Source: Paenirhizobium selenitireducens ATCC BAA-1503
GTDB taxonomy: Bacteria; Pseudomonadota; Alphaproteobacteria; Rhizobiales; Rhizobiaceae
Length of the DNA stretch: 64,000 nucleotides
Reading direction: 5' to 3'
Assembly (NCBI RefSeq): GCF_000518785.1
Contig: NZ_JAEG01000006.1
Location: 62,001 to 126,000 of the forward strand
The notes beneath the pieces were generated by a model, which was given only the letters and a program-made list of their open reading frames with translations, did no database searches and was not told the DNA's origin. A program made the position numbers and the translations under genes. Below, piece by piece: positions 21,231 to 30,246 of the stretch (positions are counted from its first letter, which is position 1; every line of letters starts with the position of its first letter).

Positions 21231-21496
21231 CAGTCGGCCCCGACCTGTTCGCCGGTTTCCGGATTGAAGAGGTCTTCGACCTTCTTGCCGTCCTTGATGC
21301 CGTATACTTCGTAGCAGGTGCCTTCGACCTTGACCTGGCGGACTTCGTAGCCCATCGCGACTGCCTTGGCCTTCATCGCATCTTCGGTCATCCACTTGTC
21401 CTTCGGCACATTGCCGCAGGCATTTTCGCTTTCGGCGAAAGCGGCCGAGCCGAATGCGGCGGATGCGATGAGGGATGCGAGAACGATCTTCTTCAT
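21230..21496 (-). CDS. Secreted PepSY-domain protein
   Basis: 88 residues with a Sec signal peptide (MKKIVLASLIASAAFGSAAFA, cleavage after AFA). The mature part, WMTEDAMKAKAVAMGYEVRQVKVEGTCYEVYGIKDGKKVEDLFNPETGE, is a single PepSY domain with two Cys residues that could form a disulphide. Related small PepSY proteins are often encoded with cytochrome b561. It is the first gene of a two-gene reverse operon, divergent from a second PepSY gene at 21632. Confidence 0.87.
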   Translation of the reverse strand: MKKIVLASLIASAAFGSAAFAESENACGNVPKDKWMTEDAMKAKAVAMGYEVRQVKVEGTCYEVYGIKDGKKVEDLFNPETGEQVGAD

Positions 21497-21631
21497 GGAT
21501 TAAGTCCTTCGTCGTTTGGCCGTGGCGCTATTGCCATCGACCGTTGACGCAGACCCTAAAGCGCGTCGGCTGAGCGATAACTGACGGGAAATGTCAGCGA
21601 AAAATCAGTTTCGCCATGCTATTGAGGTACG

Positions 21632-21967
21632 ATGGGCGGTCAGGCGAAACACATCTATCGGCGAATGATGACAGCAGGATGCACGACAATGCTGCTGCTG
21701 GCCCTGTCCTTGCCGGCGATGGCGGACGCCGGTAGCGACGACCACGACGCCGTCCGCAATGCCGTCAACAGCGGCAAGGCCCTGTCGCTGGCCGAACTGA
21801 AGCGCGTCGTCATGGAGCGCGTTTCCGGCGAAATCGTCTCGGTCAAGCTCGACCGCGAGCGCTCCGTCCTTGTCTATGAATTCCGTATCCTGACCGCCAA
21901 CGGCCGCCTCGTCGAAGCCGAAGTCGATGCCGCCGATGGCACGATCATCGAAATCGAGAACGAATAA
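21632..21967 (+). CDS. PepSY-domain periplasmic protein, first gene of a two-component operon
   Basis: 111 residues; ATG after TTGAGGTACG. The N-terminus has basic residues followed by a hydrophobic stretch (CTTMLLLALSLPAMADA), a signal peptide. The mature part (ALSLAELKRVVMERVSGEIVSVKLDRERSVLVYEFRILTANGRLVEAEVDAADGTII) is a classic PepSY fold. It is translationally coupled (TAATG) to the response regulator gene. It may tune the downstream kinase from the periplasm, as FeuN does in Sinorhizobium; that is inference. Confidence 0.87.
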   Translation: MGGQAKHIYRRMMTAGCTTMLLLALSLPAMADAGSDDHDAVRNAVNSGKALSLAELKRVVMERVSGEIVSVKLDRERSVLVYEFRILTANGRLVEAEVDAADGTIIEIENE

Positions 21968-22632
21968 TGCGGCTGCTGTTGATCGAGGACGACCCGCTGA
22001 TCGCGCGCGACGTCACGCTGCACCTGGAGCGGGCCGGCTACGTCGTCGTGCATGAAAGCGACGGCGAATCCGGTTGGTTCACCGGCGACGCGGAGGAATT
22101 TGCCGCCGTGGTGCTCGATCTCGGCCTGCCCGGCATGGACGGCCTTTCCGTGCTCAAACGCTGGCGCGCCGCCGGGCGGCAGACGCCGGTGCTGGTCCTG
22201 ACCGCCCGCGGCAACTGGCAGGAGCGGGTCGAGGGCATCGACGCCGGCGCCGACGACTACCTGACGAAGCCGTTCCAGATGGCCGAACTCCTGGCACGGT
22301 TGAGGGCGATCATCCGGCGCAGCGCCGGCCAGGCCAATCCGGTGCTGCAGATCGGCGACATAGCGATCGACACACGCACCAGCACGGTCAGCCGCGCCGG
22401 CCTGCCCGTCGATCTCACCCCGCTCGAATACCGCTGCCTCGCCCACCTTGCCCACAATCGCAACCGCAACGTCTCGCAGCTCGAACTGACCGAACAGCTC
22501 TATGCCCAGGATTTCGAACGCGACAGCAATTCGGTCGAGGTGCTGATCGGCCGGCTGCGCAAGAAGCTCGGCAAGGACACGATCTCGACCCGGCGCGGCT
22601 ATGGCTACCGCATCGGCGGAGACGAGGGCTGA
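21967..22632 (+). CDS. OmpR/PhoP-type response regulator
   Basis: 221 residues. The receiver domain has acidic pocket ED at 8-9, phospho-acceptor Asp51 (VLDLGLPGMDG), and conserved Thr and Lys (LTARG, KPF). The C-terminal winged helix includes LTPLEYRCLAHLAHNRNRNVSQLELTEQLY and RRGYGYRI. It resembles the FeuP/PhoP/QseB group. Overlaps at both ends (TAATG with the PepSY gene, TGATG with the kinase gene) make a tightly coupled three-gene operon. Confidence 0.93.
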   Translation: MRLLLIEDDPLIARDVTLHLERAGYVVVHESDGESGWFTGDAEEFAAVVLDLGLPGMDGLSVLKRWRAAGRQTPVLVLTARGNWQERVEGIDAGADDYLTKPFQMAELLARLRAIIRRSAGQANPVLQIGDIAIDTRTSTVSRAGLPVDLTPLEYRCLAHLAHNRNRNVSQLELTEQLYAQDFERDSNSVEVLIGRLRKKLGKDTISTRRGYGYRIGGDEG

Positions 22633-23975
22633 TGCAGTCCATCCGCGGCCGCTTCCTGATCGTTTCCGCCGCCAGCGTCCTGCTTGCCATGGTGCTGGCC
22701 GCCGTCGTCTTCGTCTCGCTGTTCACCCGCAATCTGGAGCGCCGCATCGACGAGGAGCTGACCGGGCACATCAACCTCTTCGCCGGCACCCTGCGCTTTG
22801 CCGCGGACGGCACCCTCGAACTGCCGGACCGGCCCGCCGACCGCCGCTTCACAGAGCCCTATGGCGGGCTCTACTGGCAGGTCGAGGATGACAGGAACAA
22901 GCGTCAGCTGCGCTCGCCGTCGCTCTGGGACTATGCCCTGCCTCTGCCCGCCGACGCGCACGAGCCGAGCGCAGTGCACCACTACACCCTGCCGGGACCG
23001 GACGGCACCGACCTGATCGTACAGGAGCGCCAGATCATTGTCGCCGCGCCCGAAGGCCCGCGGCCGGTGCGCGTCGCCCTGGCCATCGACGCGCGCACGC
23101 TGACGGAAGCGCGACGCGCCTTCGTGCTCGACATCATTCCCTTCATGGTCGCGCTGGCCGCCTTCCTCATTGCCGCCTCGCTGGCTCAGCTGACCTTCGG
23201 CCTGCGGCCCGTCTCTTCGGTCAGCGAGGGGCTGAACCGCATCCGCGAACGCAAGGCCGAACGGCTGGATGGCCGCTACCCGAAGGAACTGCAAGGGGTG
23301 GTCGATGCGGTGAACCGGCTGCTCGACGCCCAGTCCGACATCATCAAGAAGGCACGCACCCGCTCGGCCGACCTCGCCCATGGCCTCAAGACGCCGCTCA
23401 CCGTCGTGGCCAACGACGCGGCAACGCTGAAAGAGCGCGGCCAGACCGACATCGGCAACGAACTTGCCCATCTCGCCGCGGTCATGCAGGCGCATGTGGA
23501 TCGCGAGCTGGCGCGCAGCCGCATCGCCGCCACCGCCGAGCTTCGCGCCTCCGATGCCGACGTCGCCACGGCCGTCGACCGCATCGTGCGCACCCTCAAG
23601 CGCACGCCGAGGGGCGGAGACCTCACCTGGCAGGTCGACGTGGCGCAGGGCGTCACCGTCGAGGTCGATCCCCACGACCTCGAGGAGCTGCTCGGCAACA
23701 TCCTCGACAACGCCGTCAAATGGAGCCGCACGATGATCGGCATCACCCTTGAGCGTGCCGGGACGAGGCCCCGCCTGACAATCGAGGATGACGGCCCCGG
23801 CGCCGATCCGGCCGACATAAAGCGGATGACGGAACGCGGCATCCGTCTCGACAGCCAGATGCCGGGCACCGGCATCGGCCTTTCCATCGTCAAGGACATC
23901 GCTTCGGTCTACGATCTCGACATCGAGATCGCGAATCGCGAAGCAGGCGGACTAAGGGTGTCCATTTCATTCTGA
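22632..23975 (+). CDS. Sensor histidine kinase, FeuQ/PhoQ-like
   Basis: 447 residues from ATG 22632 overlapping the regulator stop. TM1 at about 8-30 and TM2 at about 170-192 flank a periplasmic domain of about 140 residues. A HAMP-like linker is followed by the dimerisation helix with the phospho-acceptor His in SADLAHGLKTPLTVVAND, then the N box (LGNILDNAVKWS), D box (IEDDGPG) and G box (GTGIGLSIVKDI). Cognate kinase of the preceding regulator. The periplasmic signal may involve the PepSY protein. Confidence 0.93.
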   Translation: MQSIRGRFLIVSAASVLLAMVLAAVVFVSLFTRNLERRIDEELTGHINLFAGTLRFAADGTLELPDRPADRRFTEPYGGLYWQVEDDRNKRQLRSPSLWDYALPLPADAHEPSAVHHYTLPGPDGTDLIVQERQIIVAAPEGPRPVRVALAIDARTLTEARRAFVLDIIPFMVALAAFLIAASLAQLTFGLRPVSSVSEGLNRIRERKAERLDGRYPKELQGVVDAVNRLLDAQSDIIKKARTRSADLAHGLKTPLTVVANDAATLKERGQTDIGNELAHLAAVMQAHVDRELARSRIAATAELRASDADVATAVDRIVRTLKRTPRGGDLTWQVDVAQGVTVEVDPHDLEELLGNILDNAVKWSRTMIGITLERAGTRPRLTIEDDGPGADPADIKRMTERGIRLDSQMPGTGIGLSIVKDIASVYDLDIEIANREAGGLRVSISF

Positions 23976-24052
23976 CCCGCGACCGTCGGGCGACGCCCGG
24001 GCCGCAGACCGCAACGCAGACCGACCCCCTGCAGACCACGAAGGACCTTCTC

Positions 24053-24970
24053 ATGCTCCACACCCGCCGCAGCCTCATCCAGGGGGCACTCGCCTCGCTG
24101 GCGCTCGGCGGCGTCGCCCGTGCGGCCGGCACGGCGGCGGTTGCGGCGAAGGAACTCTCCTTCCTCGTGGTCGGCGACTGGGGCGATGGCCAGTCGCCGA
24201 CGACCGCCGCTGCGGTCGCCAAGGCCATGGGCACGATCGGCGCACAGAACGCCATATCCTTCGTCATTTCGACCGGCGACAACTTCTATGAGAGCGGCGT
24301 CGAAAGCACCTCCGACAAAAAATGGCGGACCAATTTCGAAGAGGTCTACAACGCGCCGTCGCTGCAGGTTCCCTGGTATGCGGTGCTCGGCAATCACGAC
24401 TACGGCGGCAGCATATCGGCGCAGATCGACTATTCGAAGAAAAGCCGGCGCTGGACCATGCCCGACCGCTATTTCGCCGTCAGCAAGGAGTTCGGTGGCG
24501 CAAGCGCGGATTTCTTCTTTCTCGACACGCAGAGAATGAAGGGCGACACGCTGCTTGAAATCGTCTCCCACCTGGACGCCGAACTGCAACTTCGCTGGCT
24601 CGACCGGGCGCTTGGCGAAAGCCAGGCGCCGTGGAAGATCGTGATCGGCCACCATCCGGTCTTTTCCGGCGGCCGGCATGGCGACAGCGAACTCCTGGGC
24701 AAGAGGCTGAAACCCATCCTCGACCGCCATGGCGTCGCCATGTATCTGTGCGGCCACGATCATCACCTCGAAGCGCTGCGCTCGGAACAGGTCGCCTATT
24801 TCGTCTCGGGCAGCGGCAGCCGGAGCCGACCGCCGCATCCACATGCGAAGAGCCTGTTCGCCTCGGCCACGCCGGGCTTCCTGCTGGTCAAGCTCACACC
24901 GGCCGGCGGCACCGCATCCTTCTACAGCCAGGATGCCGCCCTCCTCTACAGCCAGCCGCTGATCCTCTGA
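24053..24970 (+). CDS. Tat-exported purple acid phosphatase-like metallophosphoesterase
   Basis: 305 residues. The N-terminal TRRSLIQGALASLALGGVARA is a twin-arginine signal. Metallophosphatase motifs: VVGDWGDG near residue 38, STGDNFYESGV, LGNHDYGG, IGHHPVFSGG and CGHDHHLEAL. This order and the spacing match mammalian-type tartrate-resistant acid phosphatases. It would release phosphate from organic substrates in the periplasm. It begins 78 bp after the kinase gene with no clear terminator between, so co-transcription is possible. Confidence 0.88.
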   Translation: MLHTRRSLIQGALASLALGGVARAAGTAAVAAKELSFLVVGDWGDGQSPTTAAAVAKAMGTIGAQNAISFVISTGDNFYESGVESTSDKKWRTNFEEVYNAPSLQVPWYAVLGNHDYGGSISAQIDYSKKSRRWTMPDRYFAVSKEFGGASADFFFLDTQRMKGDTLLEIVSHLDAELQLRWLDRALGESQAPWKIVIGHHPVFSGGRHGDSELLGKRLKPILDRHGVAMYLCGHDHHLEALRSEQVAYFVSGSGSRSRPPHPHAKSLFASATPGFLLVKLTPAGGTASFYSQDAALLYSQPLIL

Positions 24971-24992
24971 CGCCAAGGCGTCGGCATTGCCT

Positions 24993-26114
24993 TCACCGCT
25001 CGTCCCGGATGGAGACCGGCGCGGCGAGCGTGAAGGTCGCATTGGCAAGGCTGGCGCCATTGACCAGGATCTCCAGCCCGTGCTCACCGGGATAGTAGAC
25101 CCGGGTGGTGATCGGCCGGAAGGCATGGCGCTTGTCGACCGTCACCTCTCCGCCGGGCGCGAGCATCAGGCTCTTGCCCTTGAACACCTTGGGACGCAGG
25201 CTGCCGTCCTTCATGCGATGGTGGATGGCATAGTCGAGCATGACCTGCTGCGGTTCAGGCGTCGCATTGCGCAAGCCGATGCGGAACGCAAGCTGGCCCG
25301 GAAAGGCGACGTCGGCATTCTCCAGCGACAGGTTAGCCGCCACGCCGTCGAGCGGGCGGAAACCGAAATTCGCCAGCGCCGCCGCATGGCCCTTCTTGAG
25401 CAGCGTCCGGGAGGCATGCCTCAGCAGCCACAGCCGTTCCGGCGAGGCGCCCGGGCGATGCGACGCGACGAAATCGGCAACCAGGTCAGGATGATCCTTG
25501 GCGATGTCGTTGAGGCTGTTGGCCACCGAGCGGCGCACATAGTCTTCGCGGTCGTCGATCAGGGCCGTCAGGATCGGCAGGATCGGTGCGGGATCGCTGA
25601 CCAGCGTCGGCAGGCGCATGGCCCAGGGCAGACGCGGGCGCGTGCCTTCGCTCGCCAGCCGCCGGACGTGGTGGTTCGGATCGCCCGTCCAGTCGGAGAT
25701 GATCGACAGCGCCAGTGACTGCTCCCGGTGGATGAAGGGTCGAATGCCGAATTCGGCGGTGAAATGCGGCGTCAGCGCCTTGAGGAGATCGAGGGCGATC
25801 TCGACATGGTCGAGGCCGTGGGCGGCGATATACTGGTTGAACGACAGCAGCGCCCAGCCCGTCAGCCCGGACCGGCCACCCTGTGGCAGGCAGGCCCGAA
25901 GGATGGGCGCGGCCTGTTCGAAATCCTGCGGCAGGCTGTTGCGCAGGGCATCGGCGATCAGTTGCCCGCGCTGCATCAGCTCGAGCGCCTCGATGTTCGG
26001 CAGCACGGCGGCGAGAAAGTCCCGCTCGGCAAAATCCGGCCATGCCCGCGACAGGGCGCTTGCCGTGTCGCGGGCGGTCTGTGGACCGATCAGGTGTTTC
26101 AGCGGTTCGGCCAT
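24993..26114 (-). CDS. AlkC-like DNA alkylation repair protein
   Basis: 373 residues. The first 240 form repeated helical pairs of the HEAT-like ALK type (AAVLPNIEALELMQRGQLIADALRN, DPNHHVRRLASEGTRPRLPWA, DDREDYVRRSVANSLNDIAKDHPDLV). Residues 265-373 are beta-rich (MLDYAIHHRMKDGSLRPKVFKGK), consistent with the immunoglobulin-like tail of AlkC glycosylases. AlkC removes 3-methyl-type adducts without flipping the base. Assignment rests on the repeat pattern and the C-terminal domain. It is six bases downstream of the monooxygenase gene on the same strand. Confidence 0.85.
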   Translation of the reverse strand: MAEPLKHLIGPQTARDTASALSRAWPDFAERDFLAAVLPNIEALELMQRGQLIADALRNSLPQDFEQAAPILRACLPQGGRSGLTGWALLSFNQYIAAHGLDHVEIALDLLKALTPHFTAEFGIRPFIHREQSLALSIISDWTGDPNHHVRRLASEGTRPRLPWAMRLPTLVSDPAPILPILTALIDDREDYVRRSVANSLNDIAKDHPDLVADFVASHRPGASPERLWLLRHASRTLLKKGHAAALANFGFRPLDGVAANLSLENADVAFPGQLAFRIGLRNATPEPQQVMLDYAIHHRMKDGSLRPKVFKGKSLMLAPGGEVTVDKRHAFRPITTRVYYPGEHGLEILVNGASLANATFTLAAPVSIRDER

Positions 26115-26120
26115 GGCTGC

Positions 26121-26420
26121 TCAGATCGCCTGTTGCGTTTCGAAATGCTGCATCAGCGATACCGCGCTGATCGCCGCCATGTAAGGGGCGAAGGCCGGAT
26201 CGCGCCCGACCTTTTCCGCCGCTGCATCGGCCGCCGCCTTGTCCTGCCACTCGACGAGATCGGCGATCATGTCGCCCTGTTCCAGCGCCGTCAGCGCCCG
26301 CCAGCTGACGAAGCCGGGATAGTGACGGACCGCCTGCATGGCAGCCAGGCGCGCCGCTTCGGCCTGATGCTTGTCGGCGACGGTGCAGACGGCGATTTCG
26401 AGCACGGTGTTCTTGGTCAT
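26121..26420 (-). CDS. Small ferredoxin-fold (ABM-like) monooxygenase or stress-response barrel protein
   Basis: 99 residues of one ferredoxin-like alpha/beta domain: VLEIAVCTVADKHQAEAARLAAMQAVRHYPGFVSWRAL then DMIADLVEWQDKAAADAAAEKV. This is the antibiotic biosynthesis monooxygenase (ABM) pattern. It is divergent from a WYL regulator gene 87 bp away, which likely controls it and the AlkC-like gene. The substrate is unknown. Confidence 0.75.
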   Translation of the reverse strand: MTKNTVLEIAVCTVADKHQAEAARLAAMQAVRHYPGFVSWRALTALEQGDMIADLVEWQDKAAADAAAEKVGRDPAFAPYMAAISAVSLMQHFETQQAI

Positions 26421-26507
26421 GGAAAGCTCTCCTGGTTGTCGATGCGCTTGACCTAGCACAGACCAACTGACAACCTTATGGCCACAACCTTCTACCGAAA
26501 GCCCTCG

Positions 26508-27191
26508 ATGCGGCCAGCAGATCGCCTCTTCCGAATCATCCAGCTGATGCGCGCCACCGGACGGGCCATGACCGCCGCCGAGATCGCCGGCCGGATGGAG
26601 GTCGCGCCGCGCACCATCTACCGCGACATGCAACACCTGATCGCCTCGGGCGCGCCGATCGAAGGCGAGCGCGGCGTCGGCTACCTGCTGCGCGAAGCCT
26701 TCGACGCGCCGCCGCTGACCTTCACCTTCGAGCAGCTGGAGGCGCTCGCCTTTGGCTTGAGAGCCGTGGAAATGCTGGGCGATCCGCGTCTCGGCCAGGC
26801 GGCCCGGGAAGCGAAGGACAAGATGCTGGCGCTCTTGCCGCCGGAACACGCGGCGCGGCTGGTCGGCGCGCCGATCCATGCCTTCAGGGCCGCGAGCCAG
26901 CCCGAGCCGCCGGATTGCCTGGGTGACGTGCGAACCGCGCTGTCGACCCGGCGCAAGGTCTGGATCGCCTACAATTCGCTGGCCGGCGAGCGGAGCCTAA
27001 GAACCGTCTGGCCGCTCGGCCTCAGCGCCTTCGGCGCCCTCTGGGTGGTCACCAGCTGGTGCGAAACGCGCAATGATTTCCGCGACTTCCGCCTCGACCG
27101 AGTCGAGGACTGGAAGGTGCTTGCGGAGCGGTTCGAGCCGGACGAGAACCAAACCTATGCGGTCTATCTGGCAGGCCTGCAGGCGCGCTGA
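26508..27191 (+). CDS. YafY-type HTH/WYL transcriptional regulator
   Basis: About 227 residues. The N-terminal HTH_11 (MRPADRLFRIIQLMRATGRAMTAAEIAGRMEVAPRTIYRDMQHLIASG) is followed by a WYL domain at about 125-190 (KVWIAYNSLAGERSLRTVWPLGLSAFGALWVVTSWCETRNDFRDFRLDRV). ATG 26508 gives the standard family N-terminus; an ATG at 26478 adds ten residues. WYL regulators bind nucleotides or nucleic acids and often respond to DNA damage, which would suit control of the divergent monooxygenase/AlkC-like pair. Confidence 0.9.
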   Translation: MRPADRLFRIIQLMRATGRAMTAAEIAGRMEVAPRTIYRDMQHLIASGAPIEGERGVGYLLREAFDAPPLTFTFEQLEALAFGLRAVEMLGDPRLGQAAREAKDKMLALLPPEHAARLVGAPIHAFRAASQPEPPDCLGDVRTALSTRRKVWIAYNSLAGERSLRTVWPLGLSAFGALWVVTSWCETRNDFRDFRLDRVEDWKVLAERFEPDENQTYAVYLAGLQAR

Positions 27192-27513
27192 GCGCGCGGT
27201 GCCAGGCGTTAACCGCGACCGGTCATTTGCCGCAGCGCAAAAACATTTCCTTGACTTTCCAGGTCGAAAGGCCCATCTGCAGGTCAGCTTTCACCTTCCG
27301 GCCACCGCGTGAGCGGCCCGCGATCTCGTAAAGACGCGAAGAAGGATCCAAAGCGCACGACAAATGGTTGCTCGACGCAACCGAACGCGCTGGAAAGTAT
27401 TTTCCAACTTACAAGTTCCCAATTCACGCGGGGTTCTTGACGCTACGAGACAGGCAGGATCGCAAGCAGCGATTTCGCCCGATGTCGCGTGGCGCCCCGA
27501 AAAGGTATTAGAA
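27192..27513 (+). promoter_or_regulatory. Leader region upstream of rhlE
   Basis: A 322-bp gap. The second part is AT-richer and an open frame in phase with rhlE runs back to 27364, but its predicted residues look unlike a conserved N-terminus. A long 5' leader, as in cold-inducible helicase genes, is a reasonable reading; no defined element is recognisable. Confidence 0.4.
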
Positions 27514-28896
27514 TTGACCAACTTTCTTGAGCTTGGCCTGTCGCAGAACATTGCCGCCACGGTTGCAGGCCTCGGCTACGACACCCCGACCCCGATCCAG
27601 CTGAAGGCGATCCCGATCGTGCTGGAAGGCCGCGACCTGATCGGTCTGGCCCAGACCGGCACCGGCAAGACGGCCGCCTTCGGCCTGCCGCTGATCGAAA
27701 TGCTGCTCGCCAAGCCGACCCGTCCGGACAACCGGACGACCCGCACTCTCATCCTCGCACCGACCCGCGAACTGGTGAACCAGATCGCCGACAGCCTGCG
27801 CTCCTTCATCAAGAAGACCCCGCTGAAGATCAACCAGGTCGTCGGCGGCGCCTCGATCGGCAAGCAGCAGCTGCAGCTGGAAAAGGGCACCGACATCCTC
27901 GTCGCCACTCCCGGCCGCCTGCTCGACCTGATCTCGCGTAACGCCATCTCGCTGCGCGCCGTCACCTATCTGGTGCTCGACGAAGCCGACCAGATGCTCG
28001 ACCTCGGCTTCATCCACGACCTGCGCAAGATCTCCAAGATGGTTCCGGTCAAGCGCCAGACCCTGCTGTTCTCGGCCACCATGCCGAAGACGATTGCCGA
28101 TCTCGCCGCGACCTTCCTCAACAACCCGGCCAAGGTCGAAGTCTCGCCTCCGGGCAAGGCCGCCGACAAGGTCGAGCAGCACGTGCACTTCGTCGCCGGC
28201 CAGAACGCCAAGACGGAAATGCTGAAGAAGATCCTCACCGACAATCCGGACGGCCGCTCCATCGTCTTCCTGCGCACCAAGCACGGCGCGGAAAAGCTGA
28301 TGAAGCACCTGGAGATCGTCGGCTTCTCGGTCGCCTCGATCCACGGCAACAAGAGCCAGGGCCAGCGCGAACGGGCGCTCAAGGGCTTCCGCGACGGCGA
28401 GATCCGTACGCTGATCGCCACCGACGTCGCCGCCCGCGGCATCGACATCCCGGCCGTCAGCCACGTCTTCAACTACGACCTGCCGGAAGTGCCGGACGCC
28501 TACATCCACCGCATCGGCCGTACCGCCCGTGCCGGCCGTGACGGCATCGCGATCGCTTTCTGCGGTCCGGACGAAGGCCGCCTGCTGCGCGACGTCGAAC
28601 GCCTGATGGGCATCGACATTCCGGTCGCCAGCGGCGAAGCACCGACCAACCTCAGCCGTCCGGCCCGCCCGCAGCGTCGTGGCGGCGGTGGCGGCGCCCC
28701 CGGCGGCAACAACCGCAACCATCAGGGCCAGGGCCGTCCGAAGCATGACGGCGAAGGCCGTCCGGCCGGCAAGCCCGGTCAGCGCAAGGGCGGCAATGGC
28801 GGCGCAGGCCGTCCGGCCGCAGCTCACGGCAAGCCGGCCTCCGGTCGCCCGAGCGGTCCCGGCGGCCAGCAGCGCACCCGTCGTCGCGAGGCATGA
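27514..28896 (+). CDS. rhlE: DEAD-box RNA helicase RhlE-like
   Basis: 460 residues from TTG 27514, chosen because AAAGG stands eight bases upstream and the LTNFLELGLS start fits RhlE homologues; the frame is open from 27364. Motifs in order: Q motif (GYDTPTPIQLKAIP), AQTGTGKT, PTRELVNQI, VLDEADQMLDLGF, FSATMP, the SIVFLRTKHGAEKL strand, and HRIGRTARAGRDG. From about residue 375 the tail is a Gly/Arg/Pro-rich low-complexity RNA-binding segment. It unwinds structured RNA in ribosome assembly and decay. Confidence 0.92.
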   Translation: MTNFLELGLSQNIAATVAGLGYDTPTPIQLKAIPIVLEGRDLIGLAQTGTGKTAAFGLPLIEMLLAKPTRPDNRTTRTLILAPTRELVNQIADSLRSFIKKTPLKINQVVGGASIGKQQLQLEKGTDILVATPGRLLDLISRNAISLRAVTYLVLDEADQMLDLGFIHDLRKISKMVPVKRQTLLFSATMPKTIADLAATFLNNPAKVEVSPPGKAADKVEQHVHFVAGQNAKTEMLKKILTDNPDGRSIVFLRTKHGAEKLMKHLEIVGFSVASIHGNKSQGQRERALKGFRDGEIRTLIATDVAARGIDIPAVSHVFNYDLPEVPDAYIHRIGRTARAGRDGIAIAFCGPDEGRLLRDVERLMGIDIPVASGEAPTNLSRPARPQRRGGGGGAPGGNNRNHQGQGRPKHDGEGRPAGKPGQRKGGNGGAGRPAAAHGKPASGRPSGPGGQQRTRRREA

Positions 28897-28933
28897 GCCT
28901 TACCGGCTGACGGAATGACTGAACGAGATTGAT

Positions 28934-28960
28934 ATGGCGCGGCCCCGGCCGCGCCATTTT
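28934..28960 (+). terminator. Rho-independent terminator of rhlE
   Basis: An 11-bp perfect stem ATGGCGCGGCC / GGCCGCGCCAT with a two-base loop, followed by TTTT. It lies 38 bp past the rhlE stop and in front of the convergent transporter gene. Confidence 0.85.
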
Positions 28961-28971
28961 CGTTGCGCCCG

Positions 28972-29856
28972 TCAGGCGGGCTGCGGAGCGGGCTTGCGGT
29001 TGGTGAGATAGACGCCGGCCACCACCACGCCCGTACCGATAATCATCGGCAGCGTCAGCTTTTCGCCAAAGGCGATGGCCGCCTCGACCGCCGCCAGCGG
29101 CGGCACGAGATAGATCAGCGAGGCCGCCTTCGACACATCGCCGCGCCGGATCAGGTAGAGCAGCAGGGCGATCGCGCCCATCGAGATGCCGACCACCGAC
29201 CATACCAGCGTGGCAAGGAGGCCGATCCCCCATTCGATATGCAGGTCCTCCAGCAAAAGCGCGGCCGGAACGGTGACGATCAGCGCGCCGACATATTGCA
29301 GCGTCGCGACCGCCCGCAGGTCCCCCTCGCGCAGATAGCGCTTCTGGTAGATCGTGCCGGCGGTGACGCAGGCCATGCCCAGCACGTTGACCGCGACCGC
29401 ATAGGCCGGGATCACATCGGCATCGATCGAGAACACTTTTGGCAGGACGGCGATGGCGATCCCGGCAAAGCCGAGGAACAGGCCGAACCGCTGGGTAAGC
29501 GACAGTTTTTCGCCGATCAGGTAGGCGGCGGCAAGGCCGGTCATCAGCGGTTGCAGGCCGGCGATGATGCCCGAGAGCGCGGCCGGCACGCCCTGCCCGA
29601 TCGCCCACCACAGCATGCCGAGATAGAGCCCGTGCAGGAACATGCCGGAGACGATGGCATGGGTGATCGCCATGCGGCTTTTCGGCCATGTGACGCCGGC
29701 AAACCGGCACACCAGATAGAACAGGACGACGGCCACGCCGTAGCGCACGGAAAGAAAGGTCAAAGGATCGGCGAACAGGTTCGCGTATTTGGCCGCCACC
29801 CAGCCGGTCGACCACAACAGAACGAAGAGCGCGGGCGCGAGGCGACTGAGGGTCAT
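28972..29856 (-). CDS. EamA/DMT-family transporter
   Basis: 294 residues from ATG 29854-29856, with GGAGACC upstream. Ten hydrophobic helices in two EamA repeats (LAPALFVLLWSTGWVAAKYANL; AVNVLGMACVTAGTIYQKRYL as start of the second half). The GTIYQKRY and LLYLIRRGDVSKAASLIYLVPP segments are typical of the drug/metabolite transporter superfamily. The substrate cannot be predicted. Confidence 0.87.
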   Translation of the reverse strand: MTLSRLAPALFVLLWSTGWVAAKYANLFADPLTFLSVRYGVAVVLFYLVCRFAGVTWPKSRMAITHAIVSGMFLHGLYLGMLWWAIGQGVPAALSGIIAGLQPLMTGLAAAYLIGEKLSLTQRFGLFLGFAGIAIAVLPKVFSIDADVIPAYAVAVNVLGMACVTAGTIYQKRYLREGDLRAVATLQYVGALIVTVPAALLLEDLHIEWGIGLLATLVWSVVGISMGAIALLLYLIRRGDVSKAASLIYLVPPLAAVEAAIAFGEKLTLPMIIGTGVVVAGVYLTNRKPAPQPA

Positions 29857-30246
29857 GAAAGGTCTCCAAGAAGGTCCAGGGCCGCCGGAATGCCTGGAGC
29901 TCTCCCGGTCGCCAGTCGTTAGCCGCGACATAGGGACACGTCAAAGGAGTTTTCCTGCCGCGCTGGATGAATTCCGCTGAACCATCTCCCGCCTGAAACT
30001 TTTTTTGCCTCGCGTCATGATGATATTTTAGGCAAAATGCGGAAAGGCCGACGTCCATCAACCGAAGATCGGTCCCGTCGGCTGCCGATTCCCCTGCCCT
30101 GCCACGGTCCAAGCGCTCGCAAACTGCTGTAAATATAGGCTTTTGCCGATTTTTCGCGCCGTCTAGATAATTCGTCTTCGACGCCGCGCGCTTCTTGCAT
30201 TGGCCAATGGGTTGTATTCAAATGGTAAAAAAAGGGGATGGCGCCG
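29857..30246. promoter_or_regulatory. Divergent promoter region between transporter and ATP-grasp operon
   Basis: A 390-bp gap with no supported gene. The right half (about 29990-30240) is AT-richer, with A and T runs. It should hold the promoters of the reverse-strand transporter and the forward ATP-grasp operon; no defined operator is recognisable. Confidence 0.4.
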
